Assembly (NCBI RefSeq): GCF_000719335.1
Contig: NZ_JOGB01000008.1
Coordinates: 71,445 to 135,444 of the forward strand
Direction of reading: 5' to 3'
Source: Streptomyces sp. NRRL S-87
Lineage (GTDB): Bacteria > Actinomycetota > Actinomycetes > Streptomycetales > Streptomycetaceae
Length of the DNA: 64,000 nt
This document shows positions 49,121-58,088 of this stretch, in pieces; within the stretch, counting starts at the first letter, position 1; each line of letters starts with the position of its first letter. The notes below the pieces were generated by a model. It made no database searches. It was not told where the DNA came from and saw only the letters and a program-made list of their open reading frames with translations. Both the position numbers and the translations under genes were made by a program.

Positions 49121-49321
49121 GCGGGAAGAGCGCTCCGACGCTGCGGCACAGGAGACCATGCGGTCCCACAAACCGTCCACGTGGAGGCTGGGCAAGTCGC
49201 CTGGGGATTTCGCCTAACGCGCCGGTGTTGCATCTGCTCCGCTTCTGGCCCAGTTCCTGCGAAGTGGCCATGCCCGGATCGTGGAGGACGGGGCTCAGAT
49301 CCCACCGATAGGGTCCGGCAC

Positions 49322-49565
49322 ATGGCTGAGGATGAGGCGCCCCTGAGGCGCGTTCCGGACGACGAGAAGGCGGAGTTGCGGGGCGCGGTTCGAAGCGCTG
49401 CGGGAACGCCGGCGGCAAGCTCTGCGGGAAAGCCTGCACCCCAAGGAACGGCCGTCGCCTTCCTCCAGGCCGTACGTCAACGCGGCCGGAGACCTCATCG
49501 AGCCTGGCGACTTCGACGCGTTCGAGGGACACGACCCGGACGAGGACCCGGAGCTGTGGGGCTGA
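49322..49565 (+). pseudogene. small gene with a one-base frameshift
   Basis: Starts ATG giving 'MAEDEAPLRRVPDDEKAELR'. The coherent continuation 'FEALRERRRQALRESLHPKE' and 'AAGDLIEPGDFDAFEGHDPD' through 'ELWG' and a TGA is in the next frame, needing one base skipped near 49388. The acidic end is typical of small Streptomyces proteins. No start codon lies in the second frame downstream of its own upstream stop, which argues that both parts are one gene. Confidence 0.6.
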
Positions 49566-49706
49566 TCGAAGCCTGCGGGCCCCGCACTGGATGATCAATT
49601 CCAGGGGATGCCTGCGGAGGCTGTGGGGTGGGCGGCGGCCGAAGCCACCGCGAGACGGTCAGGCGGCAGGCTGCCAGCTCTGGTTGACGAGGTGGCAGCC
49701 TGCAGG

Positions 49707-50096
49707 TCAGGCGTCAGGGTCGACTTCGGGGTGCGTGAACCGCACGGGCATGCCCAGCGACCGGGCGTAGGCGATTTCGGCTCGGGTGCTGTCTCCGATG
49801 TAGTCGCCGACTACGAGCACCTCATCAGCGAGCCGGATCTTCGCCCGGTGCAGATCGTCGAGTCGAACCTTCAGCGCCTCGGCCTCGACGGGATCGGACC
49901 AGAGTTCGTGCGGTGACTTCATGTCGCAACCCGGTTTGACGACAATCTTTCCGGCTTTGGTCTCCCGCAGATCGGCCTCGGTCATCTCGGTTATGAAGCG
50001 GGTGGAGCCGCAGATCACGACGACACGAGGGAGGCTCAACAGCCTCTTCGCGTCGGCAAGTCTCTCCTCGGGGGTGAGCGGTTCCGGGTATGACAC
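49707..50096 (-). CDS. nucleoside 2-deoxyribosyltransferase-like protein
   Basis: 129 residues. 'VVVICGSTRFITEM' at the N-terminus and 'EVLVVGDYIGDSTRAEIAYA' with 'GMPVRF' near the end are the fold markers of the nucleoside deoxyribosyltransferase-like family common in phages and mobile elements. Function ranges from base exchange to uncharacterised. Downstream of a three-gene leftward group. Confidence 0.7.
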   Translation of the reverse strand: MSYPEPLTPEERLADAKRLLSLPRVVVICGSTRFITEMTEADLRETKAGKIVVKPGCDMKSPHELWSDPVEAEALKVRLDDLHRAKIRLADEVLVVGDYIGDSTRAEIAYARSLGMPVRFTHPEVDPDA

Positions 50097-50269
50097 TGGT
50101 TCCTCCTGGTCGTGTGGTCCAAGGGGTGCCTCCGGAGACGAGCCCGTCGCCGGTCGGCAGGGACAGGCCGGCCCCAGGCTCGATGTGGCCAGGTTCAGGC
50201 CGCGAGCATGGCGGAGCGGCCGTTGGGCAGCCCGTTGGTCGCGTCCGCTGCAACGGCCAGCTGCGGTGC

Positions 50270-50455
50270 TCAGATTGGCCGGGCGGTGAACGGCACAAGT
50301 TCACCCGAGCGCGTGATGGGTGCGGTGATGTGCTGGCCGCAGGCGACGTAGGGCTCGACGTCGCGCTCGGGGGTGACCTCCCAGCGGAGGGTGGCGCCGC
50401 AGGTGCGGTTCGCATCCACGGGGATGGGGCAGGTGTCGGTGTTCGGGTCGGTCAT
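50270..50455 (-). CDS. small Cys-containing protein, 61 aa
   Basis: The ATG overlaps the preceding stop (TGATG). 'DTCPIPVDANRTCGATLRWE' and 'PYVACGQHI' give three Cys and one His in a possible zinc knuckle. Part of the same leftward operon. No family recognised. Confidence 0.55.
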   Translation of the reverse strand: MTDPNTDTCPIPVDANRTCGATLRWEVTPERDVEPYVACGQHITAPITRSGELVPFTARPI

Positions 50456-50826
50456 CACACCTCCTCGGTCTTCTGGCCGGGGCTGAACGCGGCTGCGATG
50501 AGTTCGAGCGTCACCTGCGCCTTCGTGATGTGCGCGTCTGTCGGTTCTTCGACGTCAGCAGCGCGGAGGTTCTCGATCACTATCTTCACCATCGGGTTGG
50601 TGCACAGGACGACGCGCCGGTCCTGGCTGGTGGGGATGGTTGGCGGGAAGTGCAGGATGCCCGCGCGGGCGAGTTCGGTCTCGATGGTGCGGGCGACCGT
50701 GCTGCCGGTGCGGCCGGCTCCGAGGATGTCCCGCAGGCGGCGGACGTCGACCTGGAGGACTCCGTTCTTCTCCTCGATCGCGGCGACCAGGGAGGCGTAG
50801 ACGGACGTGGTGGTTGGGCTGGTCAC
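50455..50826 (-). CDS. hypothetical protein, 123 aa
   Basis: An N-terminal winged-helix-like part ('VRRLRDILGAGRTGSTVARTIETELARAGI') and 'VVLCTNPMVKIVIENL'. May bind DNA or RNA. Overlaps both neighbours by short TGATG/ATGA junctions. Confidence 0.6.
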   Translation of the reverse strand: MTSPTTTSVYASLVAAIEEKNGVLQVDVRRLRDILGAGRTGSTVARTIETELARAGILHFPPTIPTSQDRRVVLCTNPMVKIVIENLRAADVEEPTDAHITKAQVTLELIAAAFSPGQKTEEV

Positions 50827-51146
50827 GGTCGCACGCCCTCCTGTGTGCGGAGCTGGTTTTCGGGGTGGACGAAGGGAAGTCCGTCTGCGGTATAGACAGT
50901 CTCGGTGAACGTCTGGAAGCCGAGGTTGTCGAACGCCTTCATGGCGCGCGGGGAGTCGACGTTCCCGAGGTCGTCGTTGCCGATGACGGTCCGCAGCAGG
51001 TCCTTAGGCGCCCAGAGCACGGAGCCGATGAGGACGCCGTGGCGTCGGGGACGAACGTTCGGGCGAGCGTCGGCGGCGACCAGAAGGACACTCTCCTGGG
51101 TGATGGTCACCTTCTCGCCGTTGATGGTGAGGGTGTGCGTGGTCAA
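50823..51146 (-). CDS. hypothetical protein, 107 aa
   Basis: TTG start, GAAGGA ribosome site. Beta-rich start 'TLTINGEKVTITQESVLLVA' and a helical second half 'AMKAFDNLGFQTFTETVYTA'. First gene of a leftward group of four near the recombinase. No family recognised. Confidence 0.55.
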   Translation of the reverse strand: MTTHTLTINGEKVTITQESVLLVAADARPNVRPRRHGVLIGSVLWAPKDLLRTVIGNDDLGNVDSPRAMKAFDNLGFQTFTETVYTADGLPFVHPENQLRTQEGVRP

Positions 51147-51337
51147 TGCGCGTTCCTTCCGAGACGACGAGGGCCCGGCCACCGTAAGGCGGCCGAGGCC
51201 GATCGTAGGACAACCTGCTGGAGTGGCAGGCCCCGAGCGCGGCTTGGGGGGCGGCGGTAAAGATCTCGTCCACCCGAACGATGGGGACTGTGTCGAGGAC
51301 TTTTCCCTGTTCCGGGATCACAGCATCGCGAAATACG

Positions 51338-52934
51338 TCAGGCGACCCACTGGGGAACGACCCGGCCGAGAATCGGGGTGCGGTCCCCAGGGAACCGTGC
51401 GGGAACGATCGTCAACGACTTCAGGACGCAGCCCAGGAGCATGCGCCGGTCCGCGAGCGTCGACTCCGCCCACGCGTCCGCCAGTGCCTCGCCGTCCGCG
51501 AAGAAGACAGAGAGGTCGGCTTCCCGTGCGAGTTCGGCCGCTTCGAGGTCGAGTGACTCGATCACCGCCGACTGCTCGGCCGCCAATGTCTTGAACCGGT
51601 CTTCGGACAGCATGCCTTCGACGTAGAAGTCGTGTTCCAGTTTGTCGCGGCGTGCCCTCGCCGCGTCGAGGCCAGCCATGACCTCCTTGCGGCGCTGTTC
51701 CTTCTCCACGTCGTGGAAGACCGCCCAACGTCGGACGATGGCGTCGAGGCCCGGGGATCCGTGTTCGAGAGCCAAGACATGACTCAGCCACATCGCCTCG
51801 ACCGCCGCGTCCATACGCGGCGCTCGGACCACCACACCGGGGCAGGCGTCCTTGCCGTACGCCGATCGGGTACGGCACCGGTACATGAGGCCGCGGGCGC
51901 TGCCGCTGCCACTGCCGGTCATGCCCTTACCGCAGTACGGGCAGGAGAAGATGCCTCCGAGAAAGGTGGTGTGCGGGCGTTTCCCGCGTGATCCCCCACC
52001 CATCTTGGTGACGCGCGCTTCGATCAGCGCGAGGATCCGGAGCCGCTCCCCCGGGCTGACGACACCGGTCCCGATCACCACCGGGTTGCCTTCGGCGTCC
52101 CGCACGGGCTCGGCCGAGGGCACCCAGACGTCGAGGGGCTGGCCGTGCTCGTCGAACCGCCTGTCCTTGGTCGGCAGCAGGCCGGCCCATGCCGTGGAGC
52201 GCACCATGCGCGTGATCGCTCGGGCGTCCCAGCGGGCGCCGTCGCGCGTCCGTATACCGTCCCGTTCCAGGTCGTGGGCGACGCGCATCGCGGACTTCCC
52301 GGCCAGCAGCTCGTCCGCGATGCGGCGGGCGTGCGGGTACTCGGCGGGGTCCGGTTTCGATGTGTCCCGATCCCCTGGGGGAACGGACGCCGTACGGGGT
52401 GCGACCGCCTGGCCACCGGCCGGCGGTGCGTGCCGCGTTCTTTCCGGTCGTCACCCGGAGGGTGAGGTCCTTGATCTCCTCGCGAGCGCGTTCGGCCAGG
52501 ATCGCGAAGACGATGCGGGTGCCTGGCTGGCTGGAGTCCAGGCGTTCCTGGAGTACGAAGAGCCGTGCCTGCCGGCGGTCGAACTCGTCCAGAGCCGTGC
52601 CTATGGCAGCCATGCCCCGTCGGTCGAAGCGGTCCGTCTTCCAGACGGCGAGCGTCTTGATCTCGCCGTCCATGACGGCGGCCATCGCACCTTCGAGCTT
52701 CTCTCGTCGCACGTGCTGCTTGGAAGCGCTCCGCTGCTCCAGCCAGACCCTGCGGACGGTGAGCCCCTGCCTGTGCATCTCATGGCGCAGGTCACGCGCG
52801 TGCTGCTTGAGCGTCTCGACGGTCTCCCTCTTCTTGCTGCGGCGCAGGTAGAGGTCGACCAGGTCCTCCGGTGCCTTCCCCGCCAGCTCCTCGGGAGAAC
52901 CGTCCCGGAACTCCTCTGCCGTCTTCTTCGCCAT
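51338..52934 (-). pseudogene. large serine recombinase with one frameshift
   Basis: The N-terminal frame has 'DLYLRRSKKRETVE' with catalytic-type S33 and 'VWKTDRFDRRG', the resolvase catalytic Arg region. The second frame has the recombinase domain ('YPHARRIADELLAGKSAMRV'), a zinc ribbon ('FSCPYCGKGMTG', 'YRCR', 'CPGVVVRA') and a coiled-coil C-terminus. The full product would be about 532 aa, normal for large serine integrases. The frames are separated by one extra base in a G-run at 52346-52349 (C-run on the coding strand). If real, excision/integration would be lost unless supplied in trans. Confidence 0.8.
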
Positions 52935-52946
52935 AGTGCCCTCCTA

Positions 52947-52986
52947 CCTCACAGATCCGGCCGCTCCAAACGGCATCTGTGCAGGT
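52947..52986. repeat. imperfect inverted repeat beside the recombinase
   Basis: ACCTCACAGATCCGGCCG and CGGCATCTGTGCAGGT form a near-palindrome (core CACAGAT/ATCTGTG) just upstream of the recombinase start and within 20 bases of the host junction. It could be an integrase arm site or a hairpin in the recombinase leader. Confidence 0.5.
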
Positions 52987-53001
52987 GAGAGCTGGTGTGT
53001 A

Positions 53002-53015
53002 CTACGCGGCGCTCT
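53002..53015. other. element-chromosome junction (attR-like)
   Basis: The chromosomal reading frame of the GTPase gene is intact to 'LALAWES' and then runs into foreign sequence ending in TAG at 53002. Intact RsgA-type genes continue with 'GAQPVVVLTKADLV'. The break therefore falls within about 53004-53015, adjacent to the serine recombinase. The core dinucleotide cannot be fixed without the other end. Confidence 0.7.
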
Positions 53016-53535
53016 CCCAGGCCAGGGCCAGGAAGCGTTCGATGCGGCCGAGGTCCAGTTCGACGGCGAGCGAGACCGCGACGATCGCGTGGTCGACGTT
53101 GGCCGCGAGGATCTGGCCCTCGGAGCGCTTCGAGGAGGTGGAGCGGACGAAGGCGGTGCGCCGGTCGAGGCAGGTCCGGACGTACCGGGGGGTGCCGTGC
53201 GGCTCCACGGCCGCCCAGTCACCGGTGCAGATCACCCGGAGCGGGTCGTGGGGGGTGACGAACGCGGTGTCCGCCCGGACGAGCCCGTGGGGGGTGACGA
53301 CGTCGCACTGGCCGCGGTCGACCCGGACCACCCGGCCCGGTACGAGGCCTTCGGCGGCGTACGGGGCGAAGGCGGTGGCCCAGTCCGCGTCCCAGCCGTA
53401 CGGGACGAGCGCGGCGGCCGCCGCGTCGGCGTCACCGGCGCCGTCACCGGAGGCGACGGAGGAGGCGCGCGACGTGGACGGGGGGAAGGAAAGGAGCGAA
53501 GAGGTGGAGCGGTCCTGCGGGGAGGAGAGAGACAA
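53002..53535 (-). pseudogene. rsgA: RsgA-type ribosome-assembly GTPase, truncated by the element
   Basis: 177 residues remain of a family usually about 350. Present: an OB-fold-like N-terminal region ('VPGRVVRVDRGQCDVVTPHG', 'TAFVTPHDPLRVICTGDW') and 'SSKRSEGQILAANVDHAIVAVSLA', 'LGRIERFLALAWES'. Missing: all G-domain motifs (circularly permuted GTPase), which should lie beyond the left end of the element. A 35-residue Ser-rich N-terminus precedes the domain; the start (TTG) is uncertain. The protein should be non-functional unless the genome has a second copy. Confidence 0.8.
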
Positions 53536-53595
53536 GGGAGACCCTTCGAAGGGTGGCCCCGGCGGTGCGCGACACGGCGCGCGAAGAGGAAGGAG

Positions 53596-53667
53596 TCAGC
53601 CGGCGGCCACGGAGGTGGCAATGATCAGCTTCTGAATGCGGGCAGCGCCTCGCTCGACGGCAATCAT
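53596..53667 (-). CDS. 23-aa leader-like peptide upstream of rsgA
   Basis: ATG preceded by a perfect AGGAGGTGG ribosome site, encoding 'MIAVERGAARIQKLIIATSV' plus three residues. It ends 60 bases before the GTPase gene on the same strand. The strong site on so short a frame suggests a translated leader rather than chance. No Cys, His or Trp run indicates which amino acid it might sense. Confidence 0.5.
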   Translation of the reverse strand: MIAVERGAARIQKLIIATSVAAG

Positions 53668-53835
53668 CGAAGTCCACCTCCTGGTCGATCCCATGGGTCA
53701 GTCCCATGTCCACGTACGGCCGTTCACCACGAACGGCCCTCGGGGAGCGTCTCGCCCCCTGAGTACGCATGAACCATAACCCTCCCCCGCGCACCGCCGT
53801 CAATTCATTTTCCGCACGTCCCCGACCAGCGGTTT

Positions 53836-53865
53836 CCCCCGGTGGGGCGGCCGCCTCACCGGGGG
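53836..53865. terminator. GC hairpin between divergent genes
   Basis: CCCCCGGTG / CACCGGGGG stem (9 bp, extended by three weaker pairs) with a short loop. It lies upstream of both the leftward GTPase leader and the rightward VOC gene. It might insulate the two transcription units or be part of a 5' leader. Confidence 0.5.
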
Positions 53866-53926
53866 CCGGCCGCCCGTGACCGTTTCCTTCAAGACGCCCG
53901 GCCGGCCCGGCCGCCACCATGGCCGC

Positions 53927-54361
53927 ATGACCGATTCCCGCACTCCGTTCCCCGCTCCCCGCCTGGACCTGGTCGGCCTGGTGGTCTCCGACATGGCCGC
54001 CTCGCTCGCCTTCTACCGCCTCCTCGGCCTCGCTCTCCCGCCGGAGGCCGACGCCGAGCCGCACGTGGAGGCGGAGCTGCCGGGCGGGCTGCGGCTCGCC
54101 TGGGACACCGAGCAGGTGGTCCGCTCCTTCGACCCGTCCTGGACCCGGCCCCCGGCCGGCAGCGGCGGCCGGTGCGAGCTGGCCTTCCGGTGCGCCTCGC
54201 CGGCCGCGGTGGACGCGCTGTACGAGGAGCTCACCGCCGCCGGCCACGAGGGCCACCTCAAGCCCTGGGACGCGTTCTGGGGCCAGCGCTACGCGGTCCT
54301 CCGCGACCCGGACGGCACCGGCGTCTCCCTCTTCGCCCCGCTCCGGACCGGCACGCCCTGA
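53927..54361 (+). CDS. VOC/glyoxalase-superfamily protein
   Basis: 144 residues with two beta-alpha-beta-beta-beta halves: '[20 protein letters not shown]' and '[24 protein letters not shown]...[14 protein letters not shown]'. The family includes metal-dependent lyases, dioxygenases and resistance proteins; no substrate can be read from the sequence. Its end overlaps the convergent AraC gene by 73 bases, a tight VOC/AraC pairing that may be functional. Confidence 0.8.
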   Translation: MTDSRTPFPAPRLDLVGLVVSDMAASLAFYRLLGLALPPEADAEPHVEAELPGGLRLAWDTEQVVRSFDPSWTRPPAGSGGRCELAFRCASPAAVDALYEELTAAGHEGHLKPWDAFWGQRYAVLRDPDGTGVSLFAPLRTGTP

Positions 54362-55026
54362 GCGGTGTACGCGCCCAGCGTCGTCCCCGCCAGCTCGCGC
54401 ACCTCGCGCGCCAGATGGGCCTGGTCGGCGCAGCCGACGGCGTGCGCGACCGCGGCGGCCGGCATGCCGGACCGGGCCAGGGCCAGGGCCCGGCGCAGCC
54501 GCAGCACCCGGGCCAGCGTCTTGGGCCCGTAACCGAACGCCGCCAGCGAGCGGCGGTGCAGCTGGCGGGCGCCGAGGCCGACCGCGGCGGCGGTGCCGGC
54601 GACGCTGCGCCCGGCCGCCAGGCTCGCCACGACCGCCCCGGTCAGCGCGTCGGGCGGCGGCGCGTCGGCGGCCAGCCGTGCCGCCAGGTCCTCCAGGGCC
54701 CCTGCGGGGTCGGTCGCGAAGCCGGGTCCGGGGCGGACCGGGCGCAACTCGGCGAGCGGGACCCGGCGGTCGACCAGCTCGTACGCCGGTACGCCGAGCA
54801 GCGCGGGCAGCGTTCCGGGCGCGAACCGGAGCCCGGCGAACCGGGCGGCCGGGACGTCCCCGGTGGTGTGCGGGCGGGTGTCCGGGCCCGCGACCCACAG
54901 CCCGCCGTCGGCCCAGATCAGGTCCATGCACCCGTCGGGCAGCACGGGCGCGGCGCGCCCCGGCACCGGCTCGGCGGTCCACAGCACCGCGCCCGGCACC
55001 GCGCGGGAGGCCCGTTCCTCGTACAC
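54289..55026 (-). CDS. AraC-family regulator
   Basis: 245 residues. An N-terminal sensor ('[16 protein letters not shown]', '[17 protein letters not shown]', DUF6597-like) and a C-terminal AraC DNA-binding domain ('[30 protein letters not shown]' in two parts, '[22 protein letters not shown]'). It probably controls the convergent VOC gene. GTG start. Confidence 0.85.
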   Translation of the reverse strand: MYEERASRAVPGAVLWTAEPVPGRAAPVLPDGCMDLIWADGGLWVAGPDTRPHTTGDVPAARFAGLRFAPGTLPALLGVPAYELVDRRVPLAELRPVRPGPGFATDPAGALEDLAARLAADAPPPDALTGAVVASLAAGRSVAGTAAAVGLGARQLHRRSLAAFGYGPKTLARVLRLRRALALARSGMPAAAVAHAVGCADQAHLAREVRELAGTTLGAYTAQGVPVRSGAKRETPVPSGSRRTA

Positions 55027-55077
55027 GCCTCCACGCTAGCGGCGACGCGCGGCGCGGTGTCTCCGGGGCGGGACCGG

Positions 55078-56223
55078 TCAGTGCGGACGCTGGTGGTGGT
55101 GGTTCTCGCGGCTGCGCAGCCGCCCCTGGACGTCTTCCGGGGGCAGGAACTTCGACCAGCGCTCGGGGAACTCCGACGGCATGTCGCCGCCGTCCTCGTC
55201 GTCCTCGGACTCGCCCTCGGCCATGGCCCGCCAGGCCGCCGCGCGGGCCACGAGCTGGGCGGCCTCCGCCTCCCGGGCCCGCTCGGCCGCCTCGCGGGCG
55301 GCCGCGGTGGCCACCGAGGGCCAGACCCGGTCGATGGCCGCGTTGACCGCGGCCCCGACGAGCACGGCGAAGGCCGAGATGCCGATCCACAGCAGGACGG
55401 CCACGGGCGCGGCCAGCGAACCGTAGATGGTCGGGCCCTCGACCGTGTTGGTGAGGTAGATCCGGAGCAGGAAGCTGCCGAGCACCCACATCGCGAGGGC
55501 GACGAGCGCGCCCGGCACGTCCTCGATCCACGGTGAGCGCACCGGTACGGACACGTGGTAGAGCGTCGTCAGGAAGGCGATCGACAGCACCGTGACCGTG
55601 GGCCAGTACAGGACGCTGATGACCTCGGTCCCCCACGGGACGATGCGGACGACCGCGTCCGGCCCGACCACCATCAGGGGCAGCACCACGGCGCCGATCA
55701 GGAGCGCGACGACGTACAGGCCGAAGGCGAGCAGCCGCGTCTTGACGATGCCGCGCTCGCCGTCGAGGCCGTACATGACGGTGATGGTGTCGATGAAGAC
55801 GTTGACGGCGCGCGAACCCGACCACAGGGCGAAGGCGAAGCCGAGCGAGATGATGTCGGGGCGGCCGCGCCGGGTGACGTCGTCGAGCAACGGTTTGGCG
55901 ACGTCGTTGACGCCCCGGTCGGACAATACGGTGCCGACCGCCCGCAGGATGTTCTCCTCGATGCTCGCGACCGTGTGGGTGTCGGTCCAGCCGTCGACGT
56001 AGCCGAGCAGGCCGATCAGGCCGAGGAACAGCGGCGGCAGGGACAGCAGGGTGAAGAAGGCCGCCTCGGCGGCGAGCCCGAGGATGCGGTACTCGATGCA
56101 CGAGTTGACCGTGTCCTTGAGCAGCAGCCAGGCCATCTTGCGTTTGGAGACGTTGCGGTACAGGGCGCGTGCCCTGTGGAGCCGCCCCGGTGGGGGCTCG
56201 GGTGTTTCGTTTGCCGGCTGCAC
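55078..56223 (-). CDS. YihY/BrkB-family membrane protein
   Basis: 381 residues with about six membrane helices: 'AFFTLLSLPPLFLGLIGLLG', 'IISLGFAFALWSGSRAVNVF', 'LLAFGLYVVALLIGAVVLPL', 'VISVLYWPTVTVLSIAFLTT', 'LVALAMWVLGSFLLRIYL', 'APVAVLLWIGISAFAVLVGA'. The C-terminal 80 residues are charged, Glu/Asp-rich and coiled-coil-like. The GTG start is 17 bases from the divergent acyl-CoA dehydrogenase ATG, so one or both transcripts may be leaderless. Transport function in this family is unproven. Confidence 0.85.
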   Translation of the reverse strand: MQPANETPEPPPGRLHRARALYRNVSKRKMAWLLLKDTVNSCIEYRILGLAAEAAFFTLLSLPPLFLGLIGLLGYVDGWTDTHTVASIEENILRAVGTVLSDRGVNDVAKPLLDDVTRRGRPDIISLGFAFALWSGSRAVNVFIDTITVMYGLDGERGIVKTRLLAFGLYVVALLIGAVVLPLMVVGPDAVVRIVPWGTEVISVLYWPTVTVLSIAFLTTLYHVSVPVRSPWIEDVPGALVALAMWVLGSFLLRIYLTNTVEGPTIYGSLAAPVAVLLWIGISAFAVLVGAAVNAAIDRVWPSVATAAAREAAERAREAEAAQLVARAAAWRAMAEGESEDDEDGGDMPSEFPERWSKFLPPEDVQGRLRSRENHHHQRPH

Positions 56224-56240
56224 GTCCTTACCGTATCGGC

Positions 56241-57881
56241 ATGGCAGCGAGCACCCACACCGTGACCAATCAGGCTCCGCCCCTGACCGGGTACGACGCT
56301 TTCGGTTCGGACCCAGCCCTCGTCGAGGGGGTGGCCCGGCACCTCGACCCGGACCTGCTGGAGGAGGTGCGGGCGGATCTCGGCGGGATCGGCCGCGCGA
56401 CCGGCTCCGGGCAGTGCCAGGAGTGGGGGCGGCTGGCGAACGAGAACCCGCCCCGGCTGCGCACCCACGACCGCTACGGCCACCGCATCGACGAGGTGGA
56501 GTTCCACCCCTCCTGGCACCGGTTGCTGGGCCGGGCCCGGTCGGAGGGGCTGACCGACGCCTGGGGGCGGCCGGGCGGGCACCTGCGCCGGGCGGCCGGT
56601 TTCTACCTGTGGTCGCAGGTGGAGGCGGGGCACGGCTGCCCGGTGTCCATGACCCACGCGGCCGTGCCGGCGCTGCGCGCGGAGCCGGGGCTGGCGGCGC
56701 AGTGGGAGCCGCTGCTCGCCTCGCGCGTGTACGACCAGGAGCTGCGGCCGGTGGCGCGCAAGACGGGGGCGCTGGTCGGCATGGCGATGACCGAGAAGCA
56801 GGGCGGCAGCGACGTACGGGCCAACACGACGGCGGCGGTGCCGCTGGACGCGTCGGGCGAGTACCTGCTGACCGGGCACAAGTGGTTCTGCTCGGCGCCG
56901 ATGAGTGACGGCTTCCTGGTCCTGGCTCAGGCACCCGAGGGGCTGACGTGCTTCCTGGTGCCGCGGGTGCTGGCGGACGGGACGCGCAACCCGTTCGCGA
57001 TCCAGCGGCTCAAGGACAAGCTGGGCAACCGGTCGAACGCCTCGGCCGAGGTGGAGTTCGAGGACACCTGGGCGCAGCGGGTGGGCGAGCCCGGGCGCGG
57101 GGTGCGGACCGTCATCGGGATGGTGGCGGCGACCCGGCTGGACTGCGTGACCGGGGCGGCGTCCGCGATGCGGCAGGCGCTGGTGCAGGCCGTGCACCAC
57201 GCCACGTACCGGGAGGCGTTCGGCGGGAAGCTGGTCGACAAGCCGCTGATGCGCAACGTGCTGGCGGACCTGGCGCTGGAGTCGGAGGCGGCGACGGTGC
57301 TGGCGCTGCGGCTGGCGGCGGCGTACGACGCGGACACGGACGCGGAGCGGGCGTTCGCGCGGCTCGCGGTGCCGGTGGCGAAGTTCTGGGTGACCAAGCG
57401 GTGCACGCCGATGGTGGCGGAGGCGCTGGAGTGCCTGGGCGGCAACGGGTACGTGGAGGAGTCCGGCATGCCGCGGCTGCTGCGCGAGTCGCCGCTGAAC
57501 TCGATCTGGGAGGGCTCGGGCAACGTGCAGGCGCTGGACGTGCTGCGGGTGCTGCAGCGGGAGCCGGCGGCCCTGAACGCGTTCCTGCAGGAGGTGGGCC
57601 GGGCGCGGGGCGCCGACCACCGGCTGGACGCGGCCATCAGGGGCGTGCTGACCGAACTGGCGGACCTGGAGGGCATCGAGGCGCGGGCGCGGCGGCTGGC
57701 GGAGCGGATGGCGCTGGTGCTGCAGGGCGCGCTGCTGGTGCGGTGGGCGCCGCCGGCAGTGGCGGACGCGTTCTGCGCCTCCCGGCTGGGCGGGGACCGG
57801 GGGGCGTCGTTCGGGACGCTGCCGCACACGCTGGACCTGGGGGCGGTGGTGGACCGGGCCCGGATCCCGCTGGACCGCTAG
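56241..57881 (+). CDS. AidB-like acyl-CoA dehydrogenase
   Basis: 546 residues. 'GMAMTEKQGGSDVRANTT' (FAD-binding loop), 'TGHKWFCSAPMSDGFLVLAQ', 'RLKDKLGNRSNASAEVEFED', 'FGGKLVDKPLMRNVLADLAL' and 'ECLGGNGYVEESGMPRLLRE' are the AidB/isovaleryl-CoA dehydrogenase subgroup landmarks. These are flavoenzymes; AidB itself is induced by alkylation damage and may destroy alkylating agents. Divergent from YihY with a very short intergenic space. Confidence 0.9.
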   Translation: MAASTHTVTNQAPPLTGYDAFGSDPALVEGVARHLDPDLLEEVRADLGGIGRATGSGQCQEWGRLANENPPRLRTHDRYGHRIDEVEFHPSWHRLLGRARSEGLTDAWGRPGGHLRRAAGFYLWSQVEAGHGCPVSMTHAAVPALRAEPGLAAQWEPLLASRVYDQELRPVARKTGALVGMAMTEKQGGSDVRANTTAAVPLDASGEYLLTGHKWFCSAPMSDGFLVLAQAPEGLTCFLVPRVLADGTRNPFAIQRLKDKLGNRSNASAEVEFEDTWAQRVGEPGRGVRTVIGMVAATRLDCVTGAASAMRQALVQAVHHATYREAFGGKLVDKPLMRNVLADLALESEAATVLALRLAAAYDADTDAERAFARLAVPVAKFWVTKRCTPMVAEALECLGGNGYVEESGMPRLLRESPLNSIWEGSGNVQALDVLRVLQREPAALNAFLQEVGRARGADHRLDAAIRGVLTELADLEGIEARARRLAERMALVLQGALLVRWAPPAVADAFCASRLGGDRGASFGTLPHTLDLGAVVDRARIPLDR

Positions 57882-58088
57882 GGGCTCGTCTTGGGACGCC
57901 CGTACCGGCATGCGGACGGGGTGGCGCCGCGCCGACTCGGCACCACCCCCGTCACTAGGCCCCGAGGAGGAGCTGCAGACGCCGCTGGGCGGCGTCGCGC
58001 ACAGTTTCGGTCGGGTGACCGGGACTTGGCGAGAGTTGCAAACGGTTGCAACCCTTTGGGGCATCCGGTTCAGTACGGGGAGGATCCG

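Noticed and set aside
53444..56101. Very long leftward frame (885 codons) across rsgA, AraC and YihY
   Set aside because: Composition is Arg/Gly/Pro-rich, it lacks domains, and it overlaps three better-supported genes. Typical of high-GC spurious frames.
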